Assembly (NCBI GenBank): GCA_003021305.1
Contig: PXQN01000082.1
Location: forward strand, 1-32,686
Length of the DNA stretch: 32,686 nucleotides
Direction: 5' to 3'
Origin: Halobacteriales archaeon QH_10_67_22
GTDB lineage: Archaea > Halobacteriota > Halobacteria > Halobacteriales > Haloarculaceae
The notes below the pieces were generated by a model that saw only the letters and a list, made by a program, of their open reading frames with translations, searched no databases and was not told where the DNA came from. Positions 25,150 to 32,580 of this stretch are shown piece after piece. A program made the translations under genes and the position numbers. The stretch's first letter is position 1. Each line of letters starts with the position of its first letter.

Positions 25150-26732
25150 CTGTAGACGTTGAGTCCGTCGAAGACGCCACGGAGGAGCACCAGCACCGGG
25201 ATGATCTCCAGGCGGCCGATCCACATGTTGAACAGGAACGTCACCTTCACCGCCGTCGGCATGTCGGGGCCGGTGATCCCAGACGAGAGGCCGACGTTGC
25301 CTTGCGCGGAGGCGATCTCGAAGACGGCGTTCTCCAGGGTGAACGAGGGACCGACCGACAGGAGGATGACCGCTAGTCCGACACTCAGGAAGACGAACCA
25401 GAGGAACGCGATGATAGCCGCTTCCTCGAGTTCGTGGCTGAGTTCGTCGTCCGAGAGTCGCCGGCCGTTCAGTCGCAGGAACCGCACCGCGGAGTCGGGG
25501 TAGAACACCGACTGGATGCGAAAGACCGTCCCCTTGGTCAGGGTCGCCAGCCGGATGAGTTTGATCCCGCCGACCGTCGACCCGGCGGCTGCACCGACGA
25601 CCATCGCGAACGACATCGTGAGCTGGGACGCCACAGACCAGTCGCCGATGCCGGTCGTCCCGAAGCCGGTGCAGGTCGCCGCCGAGACGAACTGGAACAG
25701 GCCGTACCGGACCGCTTGGAACGTCGCGGCGTCGGTCCCGGCCAGGGCCACGCCCGCGACGGCCATCTCCGTCGGTTGGAACGTGCCGTCGAGGACGAGC
25801 AACCCGACCAACGCGACCGACCCGAGTCCGTAGTAGGGCCATATCCACCGGGTTTGTAAGTCGGTGTAGAGATTCTTCAGGTTCCCGCGCAGTATCAGGT
25901 AGTGGACCGGGAAGGCGATACTCCCCAGGATCATGACGGGTATCATCGCGAACTCGATTACCGGGTCGCCGTACTCGCCGATGCTCGCATCGGTGACGCT
26001 GAACCCGCCGGTCGAGAGCCCGGTCATGCCGTGGTTGATGGCGTCCCAGGCGGGCATCCCGGCCAGCCACAGCAGGCTGATCGACAGGAAGGTAAAGAGG
26101 ATGAAGATCCACCAGATCGTCCGGACGGTCGAGACGATGCTGGGGTGGATCTTCTCCGAGCGGGCCTCGCTCTCGTAGAGGGTCAGCGACCCCGACCCCG
26201 GGCGGGCGAGGATCGCCGTCGTGAGGACGATGACGCCGACGCCGCCGACGTACTCGATGAGCGTGCGCCACCACTGGACCGTGTGTGGGAGGGCACCCTC
26301 GTCGTCGGTCATGGTCAGGCCCGTCCCGGTGATCCCGGACATCGACTCGAAGAAGCCGTTCAGCGGGTCCCGAAACGCCGCGAGCGTCGGCGTGTCGACG
26401 GCCGCTGGGGCGGCCAGCGCCCCCGGGAACGGGTCCAGCGCCACGGTCCAGGCCACCAGCAGGAACGGGAACGTGCCGAACACGGCGACCAGGAACCACC
26501 CGCTGGCGGCGATCATCATCCCGTGGAGTTTATCGATCCCCTCGGGCGCGTCGTATCGTCTGGTCAGTCCTAGGCCGGTCAACAGGGGGAGCAACCCCGA
26601 GACCAGCAGCGCAGGGACGGCGTAAAACTCACGCCAGACCAGCGAGACCAGGATCGAGGCGAACATCAGCCCCGAGAGCGCCATCAGGATCCGACCGAGG
26701 TCGCGTGCGAGCGGCGTCAGTCGACGTCGCAT
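25146..26732 (-). CDS. trkH: Second TrkH-family potassium uptake membrane subunit
   Basis: 528 residues. Pore loops are SGITGTGLT, HGMTGLSTGGFS, TCTGFGTTGIG and AQGNVGLSSG; the interface GAAAGSTVGGIKLIR and the terminal MWIGRLEIIPVLVLLRGVF match the first TrkH. It differs from the first copy over most of its length, so the two are divergent paralogues rather than a recent duplication. The ATG at 26732 has a TATA-like CTATAAACC about 32 bases upstream. Probably paired with the single-RCK TrkA gene just upstream on the same strand. Confidence 0.93.
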   Translation of the reverse strand: MRRRLTPLARDLGRILMALSGLMFASILVSLVWREFYAVPALLVSGLLPLLTGLGLTRRYDAPEGIDKLHGMMIAASGWFLVAVFGTFPFLLVAWTVALDPFPGALAAPAAVDTPTLAAFRDPLNGFFESMSGITGTGLTMTDDEGALPHTVQWWRTLIEYVGGVGVIVLTTAILARPGSGSLTLYESEARSEKIHPSIVSTVRTIWWIFILFTFLSISLLWLAGMPAWDAINHGMTGLSTGGFSVTDASIGEYGDPVIEFAMIPVMILGSIAFPVHYLILRGNLKNLYTDLQTRWIWPYYGLGSVALVGLLVLDGTFQPTEMAVAGVALAGTDAATFQAVRYGLFQFVSAATCTGFGTTGIGDWSVASQLTMSFAMVVGAAAGSTVGGIKLIRLATLTKGTVFRIQSVFYPDSAVRFLRLNGRRLSDDELSHELEEAAIIAFLWFVFLSVGLAVILLSVGPSFTLENAVFEIASAQGNVGLSSGITGPDMPTAVKVTFLFNMWIGRLEIIPVLVLLRGVFDGLNVYR

Positions 26733-26759
26733 CCGTATCCGCCCTCCGAAGTCGCGGGT

Positions 26760-26768
26760 CTATAAACC
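26760..26768 (-). promoter_or_regulatory. TATA-like element before second trkH
   Basis: On the minus strand it reads GGTTTATAG, centred about 32 bases upstream of the ATG at 26732. This suggests that trkH can be transcribed separately from the upstream trkA. Confidence 0.45.
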
Positions 26769-26815
26769 ATCGCTCTCGACTCGCCCCGGGTCGCGGATAC
26801 ACCGGACGGAAACGG

Positions 26816-27499
26816 TCAGGCGTGGTCCTCGTAGTGGCCGAAGATGTCCGTCACGCTGGGGGTCGCCCCCTTCCCGGAGTAGACGGTCACGAGGTCCCCC
26901 TGCCGGATCTCGGTGCCGCCGCGGGGCGTGATCGGGTTGGACACACCCTCGCGTTCGACCGCCACGATGAGCATCTCCTCGTCGATCAGTCCCGCGTTCT
27001 CCGCTTCGATGATCGTCATGCCGGCGATCGGCGCGTCCGCTTCGATGTCGGTCTCGAAGACCTCTGCATCGTCGCCGATGCGCATGAAGTCGACGATAGA
27101 GGGGCGCTTGACGCCGTGGTAGAGGTACTCGGCGATGAGTCGCTGAGGGTTCTGCATGACGTTGACCCCGGTCCGCTCGAACAGCGCCATGTGTTCGGGG
27201 TCGTGGACCACTGAAACAATACGTGGCACGTCGAGTTCCTTGGCGAGCAACGAGACCATGACGTTCGTCGCGTCCTGGTCGGTCGTGCTGATGAGCGCGT
27301 CGGCGTCCTCGATACCGGCGTCGACGAGCGTCTCCTTGACGGTCGCGTCTTCGTTGATGACGAGGGCGTCGAACTCCGAGGCGGCGAACTCCGCCCGGGC
27401 CTGGTCGCTCTCTATCACGACCACCTCATTGCCACCCCTCGTGGCGATCTCGATGAGCGGCGTGCCGATGTCGCCTGCACCCACGACGATTATGTACAT
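26816..27499 (-). CDS. trkA: TrkA-like single RCK potassium regulator
   Basis: 227 residues from ATG at 27499 (MYIIVVGAGDIG); the longer open frame upstream adds an unrelated low-complexity leader and is rejected. RCK_N Rossmann motif GAGDIG (7-12) followed by VIESDQARAEFAASEFDALVINEDAT. A TrkA_C domain ends the protein (ITPRGGTEIRQGDLVTVYSGKG). One RCK unit means it should assemble as a KtrA-like octameric ring or pair with TrkH subunits. It lies 83 bases upstream of trkH on the same strand, and is divergent from adk. Confidence 0.92.
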   Translation of the reverse strand: MYIIVVGAGDIGTPLIEIATRGGNEVVVIESDQARAEFAASEFDALVINEDATVKETLVDAGIEDADALISTTDQDATNVMVSLLAKELDVPRIVSVVHDPEHMALFERTGVNVMQNPQRLIAEYLYHGVKRPSIVDFMRIGDDAEVFETDIEADAPIAGMTIIEAENAGLIDEEMLIVAVEREGVSNPITPRGGTEIRQGDLVTVYSGKGATPSVTDIFGHYEDHA

Positions 27500-27623
27500 T
27501 CCTGTAGGGCGGTTTACCGCCGCCGCCCGAAAGCCTGTCGCTCCCGGCCGCGTCGATAGCGCCTTCGGGTCCGGCAACGACGAGCAGTCGCTGGCGGCCC
27601 GACCGGCGAGTCCACAAACGCCA

Positions 27624-27633
27624 GTTAGTTAAC
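27624..27633 (+). promoter_or_regulatory. TATA-like element for adk
   Basis: GTTAGTTAAC is centred about 28 bases before the adk ATG at 27656. Confidence 0.45.
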
Positions 27634-27655
27634 GGGCGGTTGCCAACGAACGTCC

Positions 27656-28300
27656 ATGAACCCGAAGATCCTGATCCTCGGGCCGCCGGGTGCCGGCAAG
27701 GGGACACAGAGCGACCGACTCGCGACGGCGTTCGAGGTCGAACACGTCACCACCGGCGACGCCCTGCGTGCGAACAAGGGGATGGACATCTCCGAGATGG
27801 ACACCGAGTACGACACGCCGGGCGAGTACATGGACGATGGCGAACTCGTCCCGGACGCGGTGGTCGACGCGATGGTCGAGGAGGCCCTCTCCGGGGCCGA
27901 CGGGTTCGTCCTCGACGGCTACCCGCGCAACGAGGACCAGGCCGAAGCGCTCCAGGGGATGACCGACCTGGACGTCGTCCTGGTTCTGGACGCCCCCGAG
28001 GAGGAACTGGTCGACCGACTGACCGGCCGCAGGGTGTGTGACGACTGCGGTGCGAACTTCCACGTGGAGTTCAGCCCGCCCAAGGCCGCCGGCGTCTGTG
28101 ACCAGTGTGGCGGCGACCTGATCCAGCGGGAAGACGACACCGAAGAGACCGTCCGCGAGCGTCTCTCGGTCTACGCGGAGGACACCGAGCCGGTGCTGGC
28201 CCTGTACGCCGACCACGACGGCTACGTTGAAATCGACGGCGACCAGTCACCCGATGACGTGTGGGACGAGGTCCGTCAGGCGGTCCGCGACCACACCTGA
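27656..28300 (+). CDS. adk: Adenylate kinase (zinc-type)
   Basis: Converts ATP and AMP to two ADP; 214 residues, the family length. P-loop GPPGAGKGT (9-17), AMP-binding GDALR and LDGYPRN motifs. The LID carries two Cys pairs (CDDC from C128 and CDQC about 20 residues on), a structural zinc site. Starts the housekeeping run that continues with the DUF106 gene, cmk and cbf5, a gene order common in haloarchaea. Confidence 0.96.
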   Translation: MNPKILILGPPGAGKGTQSDRLATAFEVEHVTTGDALRANKGMDISEMDTEYDTPGEYMDDGELVPDAVVDAMVEEALSGADGFVLDGYPRNEDQAEALQGMTDLDVVLVLDAPEEELVDRLTGRRVCDDCGANFHVEFSPPKAAGVCDQCGGDLIQREDDTEETVRERLSVYAEDTEPVLALYADHDGYVEIDGDQSPDDVWDEVRQAVRDHT

Positions 28301-28331
28301 ACACCACCGGCCCGGACGACTCAACTAAAAG

Positions 28332-28342
28332 CTTCATAATAC
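28332..28342 (+). promoter_or_regulatory. TATA-like element for the DUF106 gene
   Basis: CTTCATAATAC is centred about 28 bases before the ATG at 28365, consistent with its own leaderless promoter in addition to read-through from adk. Confidence 0.45.
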
Positions 28343-28364
28343 TCAAGCACGGAGATACACAGCA

Positions 28365-29351
28365 ATGGCATCGACTGCGGACAACGCGGCGTCGCTGGCC
28401 GACGAGAGCCAGGACCTGGCGGACGCCATGTCGCGGGTTCTGGACGTCGCAGACGAGAAAGGCGTCGTCACCTGGACGGACGTCAGCGGCGACATCTCCA
28501 GCGGTCAGTGGGGTCGACTCATCGAACAGGGGATCCTCGTCGACGCCGGCGGCGACGGGTTCGTCGTCGACGACCCGGAGGGCGTGCGCGAGGCGATCGG
28601 CAAGTCCGAACCCGCCCCGACGACCACGTCGCCCGACGACAGTGACACCGACACTGACACCAGTTCCGCCGACGCCGACGACGAGGAATCGAGCTGGTCG
28701 AAGTACGACAAGGCCGCCGCCGTCGGGACGGTCGGACTCTTCCTGGGTTACTCCCAGGCGCCGATCAGAGACGCCATCGGCGGCGCGCTCGACATTTTCC
28801 TGGGGCCGCTGGCGTCGGTGATGCCCTTCTACATCATGATCCTCGTCCTGGCAGTGTTCACGAGTCTGAACTCGGCTATCCTGCAGGGCAAACTGATGGA
28901 CATGGAAAAGATGGGCGAGTACCAGGCCCAGATGCAGGCGATAAAAGAGAAACGCAAGGAGGCCAAAGAGGTCGGCGACGACGAGGCACTGGAACGCATC
29001 CAGGAGCACCAGATGGACGCCATGACCGACCAGCTGGGAATGTTCAAAGAGCAGTTCCGCCCGATGGTGTGGATTATGCTCGTCAACATCCCGGTGTTCC
29101 TGTGGATCTACTGGATGGTCCAGACCCCGGCGATGATCCCCACCGCGGGCCCGGTGATGGTCCTCCCGATCATCGGCGAGGTCAGCAGCTGGACGGCCCG
29201 CATCGGGCCGATGTGGATCTGGATCATCTGGTATTTCGTCTGCTCGATGAGTTTCTCCCAGATCGTCCGCAAAGCCCTGGACGTCCAGACGACCCCTGAC
29301 ACCGACGACGACGAGACCCCGGACCTGGACATCGACCTATCGCCGAACTGA
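28365..29351 (+). CDS. DUF106 (EMC3/TMCO1-like, Oxa1 superfamily) membrane protein
   Basis: 328 residues. Acidic, Asp/Thr/Ser-rich N-terminal region (1-110) of unknown role. Then a membrane helix near FYIMILVLAVFTSLNSAILQG (about 155-175) and a charged coiled coil (KMGEYQAQMQAIKEKRKEAKEV, about 183-205). Then two or three further helices (PMVWIMLVNIPVFLWIYWM, WIWIIWYFVCSMSFSQIV). This three-helix plus coiled-coil plan is that of archaeal DUF106 proteins, relatives of YidC/Oxa1, EMC3 and Get1 that help insert membrane proteins. Insertase activity is inferred from the family. Fixed neighbour of adk and cmk. Confidence 0.92.
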   Translation: MASTADNAASLADESQDLADAMSRVLDVADEKGVVTWTDVSGDISSGQWGRLIEQGILVDAGGDGFVVDDPEGVREAIGKSEPAPTTTSPDDSDTDTDTSSADADDEESSWSKYDKAAAVGTVGLFLGYSQAPIRDAIGGALDIFLGPLASVMPFYIMILVLAVFTSLNSAILQGKLMDMEKMGEYQAQMQAIKEKRKEAKEVGDDEALERIQEHQMDAMTDQLGMFKEQFRPMVWIMLVNIPVFLWIYWMVQTPAMIPTAGPVMVLPIIGEVSSWTARIGPMWIWIIWYFVCSMSFSQIVRKALDVQTTPDTDDDETPDLDIDLSPN

Positions 29352-29596
29352 GGCCTGGGTCACGTGGGCTCGGTCCGTTTCGTTACCGATGGTGGCTCCC
29401 CGGACCAGTGCTCGGACCCCCGGGCCACTGACAGGGTAGCCGGCTCCGGACTCTCGTCCTCGAATCCGCGCGCAGTCACCGGGCCGCCCGGTACGTGACC
29501 GGGAGCGTGCTGGTCGGGTTCGGGGTCGTGCTCGCACCCGGGCGGAGAAAAAGGTGGTTCCGCAACGTCTTTCTACCGACCGCCCGCACGTCGGGT

Positions 29597-30175
29597 ATGT
29601 TGATAACCGTCTCCGGGCCGGCCGGCAGCGGCAAGAGCACGTTCGCCGCCGCACTGGCCGATGAACTCGGCTACGAGCACGTCAGCGGCGGCGACATCTT
29701 CCGGTCGCTGGCCGACGAACGCGGCGTCTCCCTGGTGGAGTTCAACAGACTCGCCGAGGAGGACGACCAGGTCGACCGGGAACTCGACGCTCGCCTGCGG
29801 GAGGTCGGCCGCGAGCGCGAGAACGTCATCCTCGAATCGCGCCTCGCCGGCTGGATGGCCGGCGACTACGCCGACCTGAAGTTCTGGCTCGACGCACCTC
29901 TCGACGTCCGCATCGACCGCGTGGCCGAACGCGAGGACAAATCGACCGAGACGGCACGCCAGGAGACGACCGACCGCGCCGAAAGCGAGGCCCGGCGTTA
30001 CGAGGAGTACTACGGTATCGACATCGAGGACCGCTCTATCTACGACCTCGCTATCAACACCGCCCGGTGGTCCCCCGAGGTCGAAGTCGAGTTCGTGGTG
30101 CGCGCCATCGAGACCTACGAACCCGACGCCGACGAGGGCGCCGTGTCGGTCACGGGCGTCGACTACGACTTCTGA
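29597..30175 (+). CDS. cmk: Cytidylate kinase (archaeal type)
   Basis: Phosphorylates CMP/dCMP with ATP; 192 residues, the short archaeal form. P-loop GPAGSGKST (7-15), then YEHVSGGDIFRSLADERG and the conserved ILESRLAGWMAG. The ATG at 29597 begins directly at the beta strand before the P-loop; the longer open frame upstream is not protein-like. The stop overlaps the cbf5 ATG by one base (TGATG, 30173-30177). Confidence 0.95.
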   Translation: MLITVSGPAGSGKSTFAAALADELGYEHVSGGDIFRSLADERGVSLVEFNRLAEEDDQVDRELDARLREVGRERENVILESRLAGWMAGDYADLKFWLDAPLDVRIDRVAEREDKSTETARQETTDRAESEARRYEEYYGIDIEDRSIYDLAINTARWSPEVEVEFVVRAIETYEPDADEGAVSVTGVDYDF

Positions 30176-31044
30176 TGGCGCTCCGGGGTGCCCCGTCCGA
30201 GCGGTCGCCGGCCGACCTGCTGGAGTTCGGCGTCGTCAACCTCGACAAACCGCCCGGCCCGTCTGCCCACCAGGTCGCCGCCTGGGTCCGGGACCTGGCC
30301 GGCATCGACCGCGCCGCCCACGCCGGCACGCTGGACCCGAAGGTGACCGGCTGTCTGCCTCTGTTGCTCGGCGACGCGACGCGACTGGCCCAGGTGTTCG
30401 ACGACAGCGTCAAGGAGTACGTCGCCGTCCTGGAACTGCACGGTCCTGCGCCTGCGGACCTCGAATCGACCGCTGCGGAATTCGAGGGACCGGTCTACCA
30501 GAAACCGCCCCGCAAGAGCGCCGTCGTCCGGCGCCTGCGCGTCCGGGAGATACACGACCTGGACGTGCTGGAAATCCACGACCGCCAGGCGCTACTCCGG
30601 GTGCGCTGTGAGAGCGGGACCTACATTCGCAAACTCTGTCACGACCTCGGCCTGGCACTGGGGACCGGCGCGCACATGGGCGACCTCCGGCGGACGGCGA
30701 CCGTCCCGTTCGACGACACTGACCTCGCGACGCTGCACGACTTCGCAGATGCCCTGGCGTGGGCCGAGGAGGGTGACGAGGACCCACTCCGCGAGGTGGT
30801 CGAACCCGCCGAGCGTGCCCTCGTCGCGTTACCGCGCGTCACCATCGCCCAGAGCGCCGCCCGCGAGGTGGCCCATGGCGCGCCCGTGTACGCGCCCGGC
30901 GTGGTAGCGGCTGACGACGCCGACCAGGGGTCACCCGTGGCCTGTTACACGCCCGACGAGGCGGCGGTCTGTCTGGGGCGCCTGGTCGGCGACCCCGAGG
31001 CCGAGTCAGGAACCGTCGTCGAGTTAGAGCGCGTGCTGGTGTGA
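30175..31044 (+). CDS. cbf5: Cbf5/TruB-family tRNA/rRNA pseudouridine synthase
   Basis: Catalytic subunit of box H/ACA ribonucleoprotein and, in archaea, tRNA U55 pseudouridylation; 289 residues. The catalytic Asp is D54 in HAGTLDPKVTG. Substrate-binding motifs include YQKPPRKSAVVRRLRVREIH and RVRCESGTYIRKLCHDLG. A C-terminal PUA domain spans about 215-285 (VTIAQSAAREVAHGAPVYAPGV). It is shorter at the N terminus than most archaeal Cbf5 proteins (about 320-340). The true start at 30175 overlaps cmk; the earlier in-frame ATG lies inside cmk. Confidence 0.94.
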   Translation: MALRGAPSERSPADLLEFGVVNLDKPPGPSAHQVAAWVRDLAGIDRAAHAGTLDPKVTGCLPLLLGDATRLAQVFDDSVKEYVAVLELHGPAPADLESTAAEFEGPVYQKPPRKSAVVRRLRVREIHDLDVLEIHDRQALLRVRCESGTYIRKLCHDLGLALGTGAHMGDLRRTATVPFDDTDLATLHDFADALAWAEEGDEDPLREVVEPAERALVALPRVTIAQSAAREVAHGAPVYAPGVVAADDADQGSPVACYTPDEAAVCLGRLVGDPEAESGTVVELERVLV

Positions 31045-31061
31045 CCAGGAGACCGGACCCA

Positions 31062-31078
31062 AAGCGAAGGGCTTAATC
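31062..31078 (+). promoter_or_regulatory. BRE/TATA promoter of tRNA-Pro
   Basis: AAGCGAAGGGCTTAATCC combines a purine-rich BRE-like part with a TTAA-containing TATA box centred about 29 bases before the mature tRNA 5' end. Confidence 0.5.
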
Positions 31079-31103
31079 CCGGAAGGGTACTCTCCGGAAC
31101 TGC

Positions 31104-31174
31104 GGGACCGTGGGGTAGCGGTATCCTCGGCGCATGGGGTGCGTCGGACCTGAGTTCGAATCTCGGCGGTCCCA
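31104..31174 (+). tRNA. tRNA-Pro (anticodon GGG)
   Basis: 71 bases folding into a standard cloverleaf. The acceptor stem GGGACCG pairs perfectly with CGGTCCC, with discriminator A and no encoded CCA. The anticodon arm GGCGC-ATGGGGT-GCGTC has U33 followed by GGG. The T arm CTGAG-TTCGAAT-CTCGG pairs, with one G-T. The D arm is short (GGG with TCC). No intron. The 3' end is the likely integration site for the element to its right. Confidence 0.95.
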
Positions 31175-31266
31175 CTCTCTTACCACCCGAATCAAAATTA
31201 CCAGCGTCTCGCAAACCTTACGAGACAAATTTCGCCCTCTGACAAGAGAACAAAAGTCAGGGGTTT
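31175..31266. other. tRNA-element junction with two inverted repeats
   Basis: This AT-richer spacer follows the tRNA 3' end. GTCTCG-N9-CGAGAC lies at about 31206-31226. A second stem, CCCTCTGAC paired with GTCAGGGG with a one-base bulge, spans about 31234-31263. They could be integrase arm sites or transcription terminators for the membrane-protein genes ending at 31267. An attachment site here is expected by analogy with tRNA-targeted integration; no second copy of the tRNA 3' end exists in the window. Confidence 0.4.
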
Positions 31267-31596
31267 TTACAGGCTGTTGAGGCGAATGCCACGGGGCTTG
31301 ACCCCGAGGCGGTTCACCCTCTCTGTGATTGTGTCTGTTGCGCGATACAACCGCTTGAGCACGTACAGCCCGCCGATCGCCAGCGCCACCGTCTGGAGGA
31401 GCTGGGTCGAGAGCCACGGCACCGACGGCGCCAGCGTCCACGACGCGATCGACAGCGCGGAAAACAGCGTGCCGAGCTGAGTCCACACCGCCGTCGAGAT
31501 CGCGACCACGAATTTGATACCGAGAGCGTGGCCGACGGCCGTCGCGACGCCGATCGCCACCGTCAGCGGATCCGTCAGTAGGTCTTTTACGATCAT
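31267..31596 (-). CDS. Small multi-helix membrane protein of an integrated element
   Basis: 109 residues. Two to three hydrophobic segments: LTVAIGVATAVGHALGIKFVV, LGTLFSALSIASW and LLQTVALAIGGLYVL, followed by a basic C-terminal tail (KRLYRATDTITERVNRLGVKPRG). Its ATG overlaps the stop of the upstream gene (ATGA, 31593-31596), so the two are translationally coupled and may act together. Family not recognised. Small basic-tailed membrane proteins in pairs occur in haloarchaeal pleomorphic viruses and plasmids, but this is analogy only. Confidence 0.75.
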   Translation of the reverse strand: MIVKDLLTDPLTVAIGVATAVGHALGIKFVVAISTAVWTQLGTLFSALSIASWTLAPSVPWLSTQLLQTVALAIGGLYVLKRLYRATDTITERVNRLGVKPRGIRLNSL

Positions 31597-32237
31597 CCTC
31601 GAATGAACGTCTCGATCCCTGAGACGATCGGGATCGCGTCAGCGACCGCTATCAGCAGCCGATACAATAGGAACGCCGAGATCAGGAGTTCGGCGACGAT
31701 CACCACGTTGACGGCGACGCCGGTCCACACACCGCCCTCTGTTGGGATCAGCGTGTTGGCGATATACACCAGCGCGTCACCGTACGATCTTATCGCGATG
31801 GCGGCCTGTTCGGCCAGCCCTGCGATCACCGTGTAGATCGCGTCCGAGAGCCCGAGCTGACCCTCGCGCTGGAGTCCGACGTTCGAGCCAACGAACACGA
31901 ATAGGATCGCGTCGATGACTGACGCGCCGATCCCGAGCGCCAGCCGGATGATCCGGGCTAAGATCAGGCTCCAAATGAACCCCAGCGGATCGATAGCGAA
32001 CGCGATCAGATTGTTGATCAGCTCCTCGGGGTTACTACCGGCCGTCGCGAGCGCCCGGCCGGGTACCTGAGCTAGCGTCTGGAACCCGATCACCAGCGCG
32101 TACACGATCCCGCCGGAGATCGCGCCGATCAAGCTCCCAAACCAGTCGTCGGAGTTGGCGATCTCCTCGGCTAATTGCTGGAGAGGCGGCACTACAACCC
32201 CCTCCAGCCCGCCGACTCGGCGCGGTGACTCCGGCAT
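31593..32237 (-). CDS. Polytopic membrane protein of an integrated element
   Basis: 214 residues with about four to six hydrophobic segments (LIGAISGGIVYALVIGFQTLA; FAIDPLGFIWSLILARIIRLAL; GASVIDAILFVFVG; GVAVNVVIVAELLISAFLLYRLLIAV). Between them is an amphipathic stretch (GLAEQAAIAIRSYGDALVYIANTLI). No signal peptide, no known motif. Codon use and GC look slightly less extreme than in the housekeeping genes to the left. It is the first of two coupled genes and is itself preceded by a small membrane-protein frame ending six bases upstream. The role is unknown; a viral membrane or entry-exclusion function is possible. Confidence 0.75.
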   Translation of the reverse strand: MPESPRRVGGLEGVVVPPLQQLAEEIANSDDWFGSLIGAISGGIVYALVIGFQTLAQVPGRALATAGSNPEELINNLIAFAIDPLGFIWSLILARIIRLALGIGASVIDAILFVFVGSNVGLQREGQLGLSDAIYTVIAGLAEQAAIAIRSYGDALVYIANTLIPTEGGVWTGVAVNVVIVAELLISAFLLYRLLIAVADAIPIVSGIETFIRG

Positions 32238-32243
32238 GGCATG

Positions 32244-32445
32244 TCAGCCCTCCGCGTTACTCTCCTCCTCGGTCCCGCCGATAACGTCCGTGAACGTCCC
32301 CGGAAAGAGGTCGCTCGTCTCGCGTTCTCGCACGTAGAACGCGATGATTATGAACGACAAGAGGACGATCCCCACGCTCAGCGGGAGCCCGAAGATGTAC
32401 GTGTTACTGATCGCCTGAGTGGTCGCGTCCGAGCCCGTCGCTCAT
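32244..32445 (-). pseudogene. Small one-helix membrane protein gene, frameshifted at its start
   Basis: An open frame without a usable start codon encodes ATGSDATTQAISNTYIFG, a strong membrane helix (LPLSVGIVLLSFIIIAFYV), then RERETSDLFPGTFTDVIGG and an acidic end. An ATG sits at 32445-32443 in another frame. Removing one G from the GGG at 32434-32436 would join it to this frame as MSDGSDATTQAIS. So it is a broken gene, a programmed shift or a sequencing error. It overlaps the integrase fragment, which uses that same ATG region in a different frame. Confidence 0.55.
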
Positions 32446-32580
32446 ACGCGAAATATGGCGCGACTCGATGTCCAGGACCTCGTGAGCGCGGAGACCACAG
32501 TCGCCCATCAACCGGATCGCCACCTCGCGGTCGAACGACTCTGCCGCTCGCGGCAGCGCTCGGTACTCCTCTCTACTCAT
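32404..32580 (-). pseudogene. Truncated tyrosine integrase (catalytic-domain N-terminal part)
   Basis: 58 residues: MSREEYRALPRAAESFDREV, then AIRLMGDCGLRAHEVLDIES and RHISRMSDG before an unrelated tail and TAA. The block RLMGDCGLRAHEVLDI carries the first catalytic arginine of haloarchaeal tyrosine integrases, and the HISRMSDG that follows is also typical of them. About 200 further residues including the Lys, HxxR and Tyr motifs are missing, so it cannot recombine DNA. The integrase reading ends exactly where the small membrane-protein gene seems to begin (ATGAGCGACGG). Confidence 0.7.

Noticed and set aside
24946-26499. 517-residue minus-strand open frame over the second trkH
   Set aside because: Only its last 67 residues are protein-like and have their own ATG overlapping the trkH stop; the rest is a shadow.
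31073-31486. 137-residue minus-strand frame crossing the tRNA
   Set aside because: It is antisense to the tRNA and to the element gene and shows no protein features.
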